DNA from: Pseudobdellovibrio sp. | GTDB lineage: Bacteria > Bdellovibrionota > Bdellovibrionia > Bdellovibrionales > Bdellovibrionaceae | Length of the DNA stretch: 5,603 nucleotides | NCBI GenBank assembly: GCA_025449725.1 | Contig: JANWIU010000126.1 | Span: 1-5,603, forward strand | Reading direction: 5' to 3' | Shown: positions 1 to 5,603 of the stretch, one piece after another | How positions within the stretch are numbered: position 1 is the first letter of the stretch | How the letters are laid out: every line of letters starts with the position of its first letter | Made by a program: the position numbers and the translations under genes | The notes under the pieces: model-generated | Told to the model about the DNA's origin: nothing | Database searches by the model: none | The model's input: the letters and a program-made list of their open reading frames with translations, nothing else

Positions 1-611
1 AACGAAAGTTGAATCGCAATTGAAAATTCGAAAATGAGGCGCTCTATAAATGAAATCCAGTCTTGGGCCAGTAGCGGTGTTGCTGACCCGAGTTCTCTGC
101 CAAGTGAAGTGGCTGTCGGCACTTCCGAAGGCGACGATAAAACATTTAGTCCTAAACCGATTAAAAGCCGGTAATCATCACCTTGTGAAAGGGTTTCAAT
201 GAGAAGTCCTGCAACCTTCTTTTCGCCTATGTATAAATCATTTGGAGCTTTTAAATTCCAGTTCAAAAACGGCCAAGTAGATGTAGCCGCACGGTAAAGC
301 GCCAGGCCTGTTAACGGAGACGCCACCGGTAGCGGTGATTCTTCAATTAAAAACGACCACGTAGAAAGCAATTGCGAACCTGCACGACCAGAGGACCAAG
401 TGTTACTTCCGCGGCCTTTGCCGCTGGATTGTTCGTCCGTAAAATATAGAATTAAATTTTCGTTAAAGGCTTTGTCTGTAAAGGCCTGAGACTTAGCCTG
501 TGCATTTGTACTGTCAGTTATTTTAAAATAGATAGAAGTGATTTTTTGGGATTCTGCCCACTGGTGACTAATTTGGCCAATACGGATATCGTCTAAAGGA
601 GTTTCTTCCAC
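1..611 (-). CDS. birA: Biotin-[biotin carboxyl carrier protein] ligase, catalytic domain type (partial, C-terminus off the left edge)
   Basis: Translating the minus strand from a GTG at 611-609 gives 203 residues with no stop before the window edge. The enzyme activates biotin with ATP to biotinyl-AMP and transfers it to a lysine of the acetyl-CoA carboxylase carrier protein in the cytoplasm. Family motifs are in order: DSTN at residues 33-36, QSSGKGRGSNTW at 61-72 (the biotinyl-AMP loop, with Arg67 where E. coli BirA has Arg118), KAPND at 121-125 with the expected catalytic Lys121, KKVAGLLIE at 131-139, and GLGLNV at 152-157. DSTN lies near residue 33 rather than about 88, so there is no N-terminal winged helix and the protein should not act as the biotin repressor. 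The start was chosen because GTG shares one base with the nadC stop (TAGTG) and follows a GGGG stretch about six bases upstream. The oddity is Ala122 in place of the usual Trp of KWPND. The family call is firm; the exact start is less so. Confidence 0.9.
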   Translation of the reverse strand, partial: MEETPLDDIRIGQISHQWAESQKITSIYFKITDSTNAQAKSQAFTDKAFNENLILYFTDEQSSGKGRGSNTWSSGRAGSQLLSTWSFLIEESPLPVASPLTGLALYRAATSTWPFLNWNLKAPNDLYIGEKKVAGLLIETLSQGDDYRLLIGLGLNVLSSPSEVPTATSLGRELGSATPLLAQDWISFIERLIFEFSIAIQLS

Positions 612-1435
612 TATAAGCCCCAGTCAAAAAGCAAACTGACATCAGCAGTCGGTGCTGAATGCGTGAGGGCTCCGACAGAAATAAAGTTAACTCCGAGTTG
701 GGCAACAGATTTTACCCGATCAATTGTCATATTGCCGCTGGCTTCGGTTTGTATGGATTTCGGGATCAGATCTAAAGCCATCTTCAACATTTCATTATTC
801 ATGTTATCAAGTAAAATGCGGTCAATCTTCAACTCCACACATTCTTTAACCTGGTCAAGAGTGCTGGCTTCAACTTCGACCGGGAGATCACAATTTTGGC
901 GAAGGCGGGTGACAGCTTTGGTGATGCCACCGCAAAGTGAAATGTGATTGTCCTTGATCAGCACCGCAGCAGATAAATTAAAGCGGTGGTTGTAGCCGCC
1001 TCCGTGCTGAACGGCGCGTTTTTCAAGTTCGCGCAAAAGAGGAGTTGTTTTTCTGGTGTCGAGAATTTTGGTTGCTGTGTTTTCAACTTCTTTTACGAAG
1101 CGGCGGGTAAGATTGGCGATTCCGGAAAGTTTTCCGATAAAATTCAAAGCCACGCGTTCGGCCTTTAAAATTTGAATAAGATCGCCTTCAATAGCGCAAA
1201 TATTCTGGCCTTTGTAAATGAGATCGCCTTCATTGAATTGCCATTTAATTTTTGCCTGTGGTTCCAAAAACAAAATAGTTTCTTCAAACGCGTTGGCGCC
1301 TGAAAGAATCAAATCTTCTTTGGCTTTTAAAATGGCTTCACCTTGTTTTGGCTTCATTGCCAGTGATTCAGTGGTCACATCTCCGGACGGCATATCTTCT
1401 TTGATGGCCGCCTTTATCAGATCCAGAGTATTCAT
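611..1435 (-). CDS. nadC: Nicotinate-nucleotide pyrophosphorylase (quinolinate phosphoribosyltransferase, decarboxylating)
   Basis: The 274-residue protein has the normal length for NadC, which converts quinolinate and PRPP to nicotinate mononucleotide, CO2 and pyrophosphate in de novo NAD synthesis in the cytoplasm. The N-terminal part has EDMPSGDVTT (14-22), followed by the signature helix ERVALNFIGKLSG (93-105). The barrel carries the substrate-binding motifs DTRKT (126-130), HGGGYNHR (144-151), KDNH (161-164), VEVE (186-189) and LLDN (208-211). The phosphate-binding end has EASGN (231-235) and SVGALTHS (253-260). All the basic and acidic positions expected of an active enzyme appear present. 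The ATG at 1435-1433 overlaps the TGA of the upstream response regulator gene as ATGA, and its own TAG overlaps the GTG of birA, so it is the middle gene of a coupled operon. nadA and nadB are not in the window. Confidence 0.97.
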   Translation of the reverse strand: MNTLDLIKAAIKEDMPSGDVTTESLAMKPKQGEAILKAKEDLILSGANAFEETILFLEPQAKIKWQFNEGDLIYKGQNICAIEGDLIQILKAERVALNFIGKLSGIANLTRRFVKEVENTATKILDTRKTTPLLRELEKRAVQHGGGYNHRFNLSAAVLIKDNHISLCGGITKAVTRLRQNCDLPVEVEASTLDQVKECVELKIDRILLDNMNNEMLKMALDLIPKSIQTEASGNMTIDRVKSVAQLGVNFISVGALTHSAPTADVSLLFDWGL

Positions 1436-2397
1436 GAATTGCTTTCGATTCCTTTTAGAAGTTTTGCCAGTTCTTCCCGTACTACTTTTTCAGTAACTTC
1501 GGGAATGACCTGCCAACAAACGCGTTCTGCGATTTGCCGGATTTCTTCGCGCATCAGCTGCTCATCAAAAGCAGAATAATTTTTTTGATTTAACGATGCC
1601 TGCGCCCGGTGGCTCACGACCGGCGAGTCTTTAATATAATTTTGAATTTGTTCGTTGATTTGAGACTGAAGACTTGGTTCATCATCAAGCGAATTGATGG
1701 ACTTTACTTCTTCGTATTCGCCGAGGTTTTCTGTTTCAACTACAAACTGTGATGCGTTTCCCAATCCCCATTCATCTTCAGTCGCACCTGACTTCTTCTT
1801 TTTAGCGGGCTTAACACCTTCATCCTGAGTTTCGGTGTTAGTATTTGTTTCTTCAGATTTTTTCTCAGGCTTTGCGGCCGGTGCCACTTCTTCTTTGACC
1901 GCTTTGATGTTGTCTTTATCTGTTTGAGAAAGAGATTCGTACGTTGTTTTTTGCTTAACGAAGTCTTCGTCTTCAACAATGTTAGGCAAGCGCGGAAGAG
2001 TTAATACACCTTTCAACGGGTGCGATTTTAAATTAGGCAATAAATTTTCTATTTTCGCTCTAAAGACTTCCGGCTCAAATGGTTTTTCAACTGAATCATT
2101 GGCTTTGCAGGCTGCAAACTGTGTGAAGTCCAGTTGCATGAAGTTGCTCCACATCAAAACGACAGGAATTCGCTGTGTCGTTTGATCGCTTTTAAGTTCT
2201 AAAGAAACTTCGTAGCCATTTTTTTTTGTTAACAAAACGTCGACAAGAATAATATCCGGATCAAAAGATTTTGCGACAGATAGAACATCCAAGCCGGACG
2301 GGACTGATTTAACATCAGGCCCATAGTCCGCTAAAACCATCAGGACGGCTTTTCGTATCGTGGTGCTTTCGTCTGCAAGTAAGACTCGTAAAGCCAT
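1432..2397 (-). CDS. Response regulator: CheY-like receiver domain, long charged linker and C-terminal helical module
   Basis: The 321-residue protein starts with a complete receiver domain (about 1-120). Visible landmarks are the acidic pair Asp9-Glu10, the phospho-acceptor Asp53 in ILVDVLL, the switch Ser84 in LMWS, and Lys105 in VEKPF, so phosphorylation is expected. It is followed by a low-complexity linker (about 125-215) with Glu/Lys/Thr-rich stretches and an AKKKKSG patch, then DEWGLGN and a Gln/Asn-rich stretch. It ends in an amphipathic segment (about 279-321) containing IAERVCWQVIPEV and VVREELAKLL. There is no DNA-binding, GGDEF, HD-GYP or kinase domain, so the output is probably protein-protein. 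An ATG at 2475 would add 26 residues encoded by the promoter region. I prefer the ATG at 2397 because receiver domains begin just here (ALRVLLADES). An AAGGA lies 13 bases upstream, which is long, and an in-frame GTG at 2409 is a weaker alternative. The gene leads the nadC-birA operon. Its cognate kinase and function are unknown. Confidence 0.88.
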   Translation of the reverse strand: MALRVLLADESTTIRKAVLMVLADYGPDVKSVPSGLDVLSVAKSFDPDIILVDVLLTKKNGYEVSLELKSDQTTQRIPVVLMWSNFMQLDFTQFAACKANDSVEKPFEPEVFRAKIENLLPNLKSHPLKGVLTLPRLPNIVEDEDFVKQKTTYESLSQTDKDNIKAVKEEVAPAAKPEKKSEETNTNTETQDEGVKPAKKKKSGATEDEWGLGNASQFVVETENLGEYEEVKSINSLDDEPSLQSQINEQIQNYIKDSPVVSHRAQASLNQKNYSAFDEQLMREEIRQIAERVCWQVIPEVTEKVVREELAKLLKGIESNS

Positions 2398-2415
2398 AGT
2401 CGAGTTCACATCCTT

Positions 2416-2430
2416 ATTGGTTCGTCCAAT
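2416..2430. repeat. Short inverted repeat ATTGG-N5-CCAAT in the divergent control region
   Basis: A 5-base stem, ATTGG at 2416-2420 and CCAAT at 2426-2430, flanks a 5-base loop. In the minus-strand transcript it would lie directly upstream of the AAGGA ribosome-binding-like site of the response regulator gene. It could be an operator half-site pair or a small leader hairpin. A stem this short can occur by chance, so its function is unproven. Confidence 0.35.
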
Positions 2431-2438
2431 GCTATACT
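2430..2438 (+). promoter_or_regulatory. Candidate extended -10 promoter for the lptG-def-fmt-rpe cluster
   Basis: TG at 2430-2431, one base, then TATACT at 2433-2438 matches the extended -10 pattern, with 5 of 6 bases of TATAAT. No good -35 lies 16-18 bases upstream, which is typical of extended -10 promoters. Transcription would begin near 2445, giving a leader of about 45 bases before the ATG at 2490. A second -10-like hexamer, TACAAT, lies at 2443-2448. This is inference from consensus only. Confidence 0.4.
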
Positions 2439-2460
2439 TAAGTACAATACACAATAGCAA
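2431..2460 (-). promoter_or_regulatory. Candidate sigma-70-like promoter for the response regulator-nadC-birA operon
   Basis: Read on the minus strand, TTGCTA (2460-2455) and TATAGC (2436-2431) are separated by 18 bases and resemble -35 and -10 hexamers. Transcription would start near 2424, about 27 bases before the ATG at 2397. The -10 overlaps the candidate plus-strand -10 at 2433-2438. The hexamers are imperfect. A TTGACT at 2469-2464 is a better -35 by sequence but has no good -10 at standard spacing. Confidence 0.35.
2435..2444. repeat. 10-base perfect palindrome TACTTAAGTA
   Basis: The self-complementary sequence TACTTAAGTA is centred between the two divergent genes and overlaps the candidate -10 elements of both. 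An odd-length symmetric element, TTGAGTCAA (2461-2469), and a direct repeat ACAATA at 2444-2449 and 2451-2456 lie just to the right. The position suits a shared operator. No known binding motif is recognised. Confidence 0.4.
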
Positions 2461-2489
2461 TTGAGTCAAGTTCAAGGCATTATAAATTC

Positions 2490-3572
2490 ATGTTTGCGAG
2501 AATTGACCGGTACTTGCTGGGTTTATTTTGGGGATCATTTGCGGCGGGGCTGTTAATATTTTTAACTCTCTTCATTGCGAGCGACGCCATGAGCACTATG
2601 GTGAAATACAAAGGCGTAAGCAGCGTTGTTTTCCTGCAGTATTACTCTTATTTTGCGCCTGAAGTTATTTATAAAATGATTCCTGTTGCCTGTGTGGTGG
2701 GCATAGTAATGACGATCTCAACTTTAAATAAAGGCAGCGAGCTAGTGGCTCTCTTTGCGTCAGGTTTGAGTCTTTTGCGGATTTCACGTGTGATGTTTGT
2801 TTCTATCCTGCTTTTAGGGGCTTTTTCTTATTATCTGAGTGATCAACTGATGCCGTTGTTCAATAAACAGAAAAATTTCATTTTTTACAGTGAAATGGAA
2901 AAAAATCCATCGCTTTATCAGACGATTAAAACAAATAAGATCTGGTACCGCTCAAAGAACGCCATATTCAATATTAAAACTCTGAACGCTGAAGGTGATA
3001 GAGCTCAGGGTTTGTCGTTGTACTTCTTCAATGACAACTGGGATTTAGTGCAAATGCTGACTGCGGAATCAGTTTTAATGAGTGGTTCGCAATGGCTTTT
3101 GAAGCACGGAACAGTCACGGTTTTTGACAAGGAATCAAGCTTTCCGCTCAACGATAAATTCATGGAAAAAACAATAGTGATGTCTCAGGATGCGCATGAT
3201 TTGCGGAGCACGGGGCAGACCTCGGACATCTTAACCCAGGCAGAGCTTTCTCGCTTTATCAGCAAAAATAAAGAAGCGGGGCTGGATACGATCAGGTATG
3301 AAGTTGATTTTCATTCAAAATTCAGTTTTGCATTGGCCGGTCTTGTAATGAGTTTATTGGCATTGCCCTTTTGTGTAGGCCAGGCTCGCGGCGGGGGAAT
3401 GGCCAAAAATATCGGGATCTGTTTGGGTTTGGTATTGGCTTATTGGATTCTCCACAGCACCTCTCAAACTCTGGGCCAACACGGGCAATTATCTCCTATT
3501 TTAGCAGCATGGGCTCCTAATGTGTCTATGAGCGGTTTAGGAATATTCTTGTTGTTGCGCTCTAAGCGCTAA
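2490..3572 (+). CDS. lptG: LptF/LptG-family permease of the lipopolysaccharide export ABC transporter (LptG-like)
   Basis: The 360-residue protein has the normal length and topology of the YjgP/YjgQ family. With the LptB ATPase, LptF and LptG extract lipopolysaccharide from the inner membrane and pass it to the LptC-LptA bridge. Six membrane segments are apparent at about 10-34, 58-79, 97-115, 277-296, 306-325 and 335-356. Between segments 3 and 4 lies a periplasmic domain (about 120-265) with the family-typical KIWYRSKNAIFNI (150-162). KGSELVALFASGLSLLRI (81-98) corresponds to the cytoplasmic coupling helix that contacts LptB. The RYEVDFHSKFS stretch (269-279) and ALPF (291-294) also fit. 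Choosing LptG over LptF rests on general similarity and is uncertain. The ATG at 2490 is the only sensible start before an upstream in-frame stop at 2439-2441; an AAGG lies 12 bases upstream. It heads the plus-strand cluster, 17 bases before def. Confidence 0.9.
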   Translation: MFARIDRYLLGLFWGSFAAGLLIFLTLFIASDAMSTMVKYKGVSSVVFLQYYSYFAPEVIYKMIPVACVVGIVMTISTLNKGSELVALFASGLSLLRISRVMFVSILLLGAFSYYLSDQLMPLFNKQKNFIFYSEMEKNPSLYQTIKTNKIWYRSKNAIFNIKTLNAEGDRAQGLSLYFFNDNWDLVQMLTAESVLMSGSQWLLKHGTVTVFDKESSFPLNDKFMEKTIVMSQDAHDLRSTGQTSDILTQAELSRFISKNKEAGLDTIRYEVDFHSKFSFALAGLVMSLLALPFCVGQARGGGMAKNIGICLGLVLAYWILHSTSQTLGQHGQLSPILAAWAPNVSMSGLGIFLLLRSKR

Positions 3573-3589
3573 TCGTCTAAAAGTAAGTT

Positions 3590-4192
3590 ATGAAATTGGA
3601 GATCTTAACTTATCCAAATCCGTTATTGCGCGAAGTTTCCGAACCCGTAACGAAGTTCGATGAAAATTTGAAAAAACTTGCCGCTGATATGCTGGAGACA
3701 ATGTACGAAGCGAACGGAATCGGTCTTGCCGCTATACAGGTGGGTCAGCCCATTCAGATGTTGGTGATCGATATCAATCCGCGCGACCCTGAAGAGTCCC
3801 GTCACGACGAAAACAAAACTGAATTAGAAAGTAAAATAAAGCAGCCGCTTATTTTAATTAATCCTGAAATTGTTAATGGCGTTGGTAAAACGACGTATGA
3901 CGAAGGCTGTTTGTCCGTACCGAGTTTTTTTGAGTCGGTTGAAAGATATGAAAAAATCGAATTGAAGGCTAAAGATCTTGACGGTAAAGAAATCAGAATT
4001 GTGACTGATGGCTTGCTGGCGATTTGCATTCAACATGAGATGGATCACTTAAAGGGAACGTTATTTATCGATCACATCAGTTTTACAAAAAGCAATAAAA
4101 TCAAAAATCAGATTAAGAAAAAAGGTTATCCAACCAAAGAAGAAATGGAAGAAGAGCGCAAGTCTAAAAGGAAGGCTCTTGAAAAAGCATGA
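3590..4192 (+). CDS. def: Peptide deformylase
   Basis: This metalloenzyme removes the formyl group from the N-terminal methionine of nascent proteins at the ribosome. All three family motifs are intact: GIGLAAIQVG at 43-52 (Gln50), EGCLSVP at 105-111 (metal ligand Cys107), and QHEMDH at 148-153 (metal ligands His149 and His153, catalytic Glu150). At 200 residues it is longer than the usual ~170. The excess comes from a charged insertion at about 64-84, before PLILINPEI, and from a highly charged C-terminal tail (about 168-200) containing KNQIKKKGYP and KEEMEEERKSKRKALEK, probably a helix. The start has only a weak AAGTAAG upstream, but MKLEILTYPNPLLRE is the typical family N-terminus. The TGA overlaps the fmt ATG by four bases (ATGA), which fits the very common def-fmt pairing. 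Confidence 0.97.
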   Translation: MKLEILTYPNPLLREVSEPVTKFDENLKKLAADMLETMYEANGIGLAAIQVGQPIQMLVIDINPRDPEESRHDENKTELESKIKQPLILINPEIVNGVGKTTYDEGCLSVPSFFESVERYEKIELKAKDLDGKEIRIVTDGLLAICIQHEMDHLKGTLFIDHISFTKSNKIKNQIKKKGYPTKEEMEEERKSKRKALEKA

Positions 4193-5133
4193 GTCGCATT
4201 CGCGTCTGCTTTTTAGGTACTCCTTCATTTGCCGAAGTTCATTTACATTGTTTATTGAGTGACCCGCGCTTTGAAGTTGCCGGTGTCGTGACTCAACCTG
4301 ACCGTGCGGCCGGCCGCAATCTGCAGTTGACGCCATCGCCGGTTAAAGTTTTGGCCCTCAAGCATGGCATCGAAGTGCTGACGCCTGAAAAACTGAAAAG
4401 CGATTTTGCGGCTTTCGAAAAAATTAAATTATGGAAATCTGAAGTTGCCGTTGTGGTTGCCTTTGGGCAAATTCTTACTCAGGAATTCTTAGATAGTTTT
4501 AAATTTGGTGCAGTGAATGTTCATGGAAGCCTGTTGCCGAAGTGGCGCGGGGCCGCTCCGATTCAGCGTTCTTTGGAAGCCGGAGACCGTGAAAGCGGAG
4601 TTTCGCTGCAGAAGATGGTAAAAAAACTGGATGCTGGGCCCGTCATCGGCGAACGCAAAATTTTATTGCCACCTGAAATGGGGGCTACGGAACTTTATAA
4701 TCAACTTGCAAAGCTGGGTTGCGAACTATTAACAAGTGAATTGGTTCAATACGTAAATGGTGAAATCATTCCCGTACCGCAAGATGAGTCTCTGGTTACC
4801 GTCGCAAAGAAGATAGAAAAGACAGAAAGCTTATTGGACTGGGCCCTGTCTGCAGAAGTGATTCATAACCGGGTGCGGGCTTTTGATATGGGTCCCGGCA
4901 CATACGTTATGGTGAAAGACAAACGCCTTAAAGTTCATAAAACAAAAGTAATACCTGAAGGAACTAAAAAAAGTCCGGGACAAATTGTTGTGTTAAGCAG
5001 TTCTGAGCTGGTTGTTCAGACGGGTAACGGCCAATTGGCTTTACTTGTCGTGCAGCCGGAATCAAAACCGCGAATGAATATTGCTGATTTTATTAAAAAT
5101 TTAAATTTGAAAGAAGGGGACTACCTTGTCTAA
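4189..5133 (+). CDS. fmt: Methionyl-tRNA formyltransferase
   Basis: The 314-residue enzyme transfers a formyl group from 10-formyl-tetrahydrofolate to Met-tRNA(fMet) in the cytoplasm, making the initiator tRNA whose product Def later deformylates. The N-terminal Rossmann-like domain shows FLGTPSFAEVHL (8-19), QPDRAAGR (36-43) with TPSPVK (48-53), and VVVAFGQIL (88-96). The catalytic triad is Asn110, His112 and Asp148, within VNVHGSLLPKWRGAAPIQ (109-126) and LDAGPV (147-152). These align one residue off the E. coli triad. The C-terminal tRNA-binding domain (about 205-314) has IHNRVRAFDMGPGTY (225-239) and KPRMNIADF (293-301). The start overlaps the def stop (ATGA), with AAGGAAGG about 13 bases upstream. 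It is full length with no odd residues, and its last eight bases also encode the start of rpe. Confidence 0.97.
   Translation: MSRIRVCFLGTPSFAEVHLHCLLSDPRFEVAGVVTQPDRAAGRNLQLTPSPVKVLALKHGIEVLTPEKLKSDFAAFEKIKLWKSEVAVVVAFGQILTQEFLDSFKFGAVNVHGSLLPKWRGAAPIQRSLEAGDRESGVSLQKMVKKLDAGPVIGERKILLPPEMGATELYNQLAKLGCELLTSELVQYVNGEIIPVPQDESLVTVAKKIEKTESLLDWALSAEVIHNRVRAFDMGPGTYVMVKDKRLKVHKTKVIPEGTKKSPGQIVVLSSSELVVQTGNGQLALLVVQPESKPRMNIADFIKNLNLKEGDYLV
5114..5128 (+). promoter_or_regulatory. Ribosome-binding site that fixes the TTG start of rpe
   Basis: AAGGGGA at 5114-5120, inside the 3' end of fmt, lies five bases before TTG at 5126-5128. This is the clearest Shine-Dalgarno-like site in the window. It supports a TTG start for rpe at the point where the conserved Rpe N-terminus (SKVLIAPSLLSSD) begins. 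Confidence 0.7.
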
Positions 5134-5603
5134 AGTTTTAATTGCCCCGAGTCTATTGTCTTCTGACTTCGCAGATTTAAAAACCGAAATGGCGAAGGTG
5201 ACTGAAGCCGGCGCCGATTGGTTACATGTCGATGTAATGGATGGAAGTTTTGTTCCGAACCTTACCTTGGGTATGCCGATCGTGAAGGCTATGAAGCCTT
5301 ATGCAAAAATTCCGTTAGATGTGCACCTGATGATTGATCAGCCTGAGAGATATATTGAAGAATTTATTCGTGCAGGAAGTGATTACCTGACACTTCATGT
5401 GGAATCCACTTCAGTCATGAAACAAAGTCTTGAAAGAATTCGCGCACTCGGCTGTAAACCGGGGGTGACATTGCGCCCGCGAACAGCGCTTGAAGAATTA
5501 AAACCTTTCTTGCCACTGGTTGATTTGGTTCTGGTCATGACGGTTGAGCCCGGCTTCGGTGGCCAAAGCTTCATGGAAAATCAGGTTGAAAAAATCAGAA
5601 CTC
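5126..5603 (+). CDS. rpe: Ribulose-phosphate 3-epimerase (partial, C-terminus off the right edge)
   Basis: From the TTG at 5126 the frame stays open to the window edge, giving 159 of the usual ~220 residues. The enzyme interconverts ribulose 5-phosphate and xylulose 5-phosphate in the cytoplasmic pentose phosphate pathway and uses a metal-dependent TIM barrel. Visible motifs are IAPSLLSSDF (6-15), WLHVDVMDGSFVPN (32-45) with metal ligands His34 and Asp36 (Asp36 also catalytic), LDVHLMI (64-70) with ligand His67, and VMTVEPGFGGQSF (137-149), a substrate-binding loop. The second catalytic Asp, near residue 177, falls beyond the edge. The start rests on the strong AAGGGGA site five bases upstream and on the conserved N-terminus; no in-frame ATG lies near. 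The gene overlaps fmt by eight bases, so its translation is probably coupled to fmt. Confidence 0.95.
   Translation, partial: MSKVLIAPSLLSSDFADLKTEMAKVTEAGADWLHVDVMDGSFVPNLTLGMPIVKAMKPYAKIPLDVHLMIDQPERYIEEFIRAGSDYLTLHVESTSVMKQSLERIRALGCKPGVTLRPRTALEELKPFLPLVDLVLVMTVEPGFGGQSFMENQVEKIRT

Noticed and set aside
663..1496. Open frames on the plus strand across nadC (663-947, 986-1168, 1218-1496)
   Set aside because: They lie entirely or almost entirely opposite the well-supported nadC, have no recognisable domain or start signal, and their composition is that of an antisense shadow.
1740..1979. A Lys/Arg-rich 79-residue frame on the minus strand that could look like a small basic protein
   Set aside because: It is a frame-shifted reading of the charged linker of the response regulator gene. 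The basic composition follows from the AAA/AAG- and GAA-rich linker codons.
1432..2397. Identification of the response regulator as the polarity protein RomR
   Set aside because: The overall plan (receiver, linker, C-terminal helix) is similar, but the linker is not clearly proline-rich and I cannot match the C-terminal region to RomR from memory.
3573..3589. A terminator or promoter in the gap between the lptG-like gene and def
   Set aside because: The gap is only 17 bases, with no hairpin, T-run or promoter hexamers. Read-through is the simplest view.
3623..4336. Minus-strand frames opposite def and the start of fmt (3623-3805, 3802-4029, 3854-4048, 4061-4336)
   Set aside because: They overlap each other and two confidently identified genes, and none resembles a known protein.
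1..5603. tRNA or rRNA genes, riboswitch, CRISPR array, insertion sequence or phage remnants
   Set aside because: Coding genes fill all but about 110 bases. I saw no cloverleaf, spaced repeat array, transposase motif or terminal inverted repeat.

Overview
This is an ordinary, densely packed housekeeping region of a bacterial chromosome. It has two divergent gene clusters separated by a short shared control region at about 2398-2489. Base composition is moderately AT-leaning by eye and uniform. I see no mobile element, CRISPR array, RNA gene or compositional break. The mix of genes, the receiver-domain protein with a long charged linker and conserved C-terminal helix, and the style of the peptide deformylase suggest a Bdellovibrio-like or wider former-deltaproteobacterial Gram-negative. 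That placement is inference from remembered family resemblance, not from a search. The LptF/LptG-family gene shows independently that the organism is diderm and moves lipopolysaccharide or a similar lipid to its outer membrane.

Left arm (minus strand, read from 2397 down to 1): a CheY-like response regulator with a C-terminal helical module, then nadC (quinolinate phosphoribosyltransferase, NAD synthesis), then a biotin-protein ligase of the birA family that runs off the left edge. The first pair overlaps by 4 bases (ATGA) and the second by 1 base (TAGTG), so the three are very probably one translationally coupled operon. It joins a phosphorelay output protein to two cofactor genes.

Right arm (plus strand, 2490 to the right edge): an lptF/lptG-family permease gene, def (peptide deformylase), fmt (Met-tRNA formyltransferase) and rpe (ribulose-5-phosphate 3-epimerase, cut by the right edge). 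The first gap is 17 bases, def/fmt overlap by 4 (ATGA), and fmt/rpe overlap by 8 with a TTG start for rpe. fmt puts the formyl group on initiator Met-tRNA and def removes it from new proteins, so these two form a functional pair. lptG and rpe are passengers with envelope and pentose-phosphate roles.

Nothing here amounts to a clearly new biological system. The points most worth a second look are the response regulator with its uncharacterised tail heading a cofactor operon, the apparently overlapping divergent -10 elements and small inverted repeats in the 92-base control region, and a Trp-to-Ala change in the usually invariant KWPND motif of the biotin ligase.
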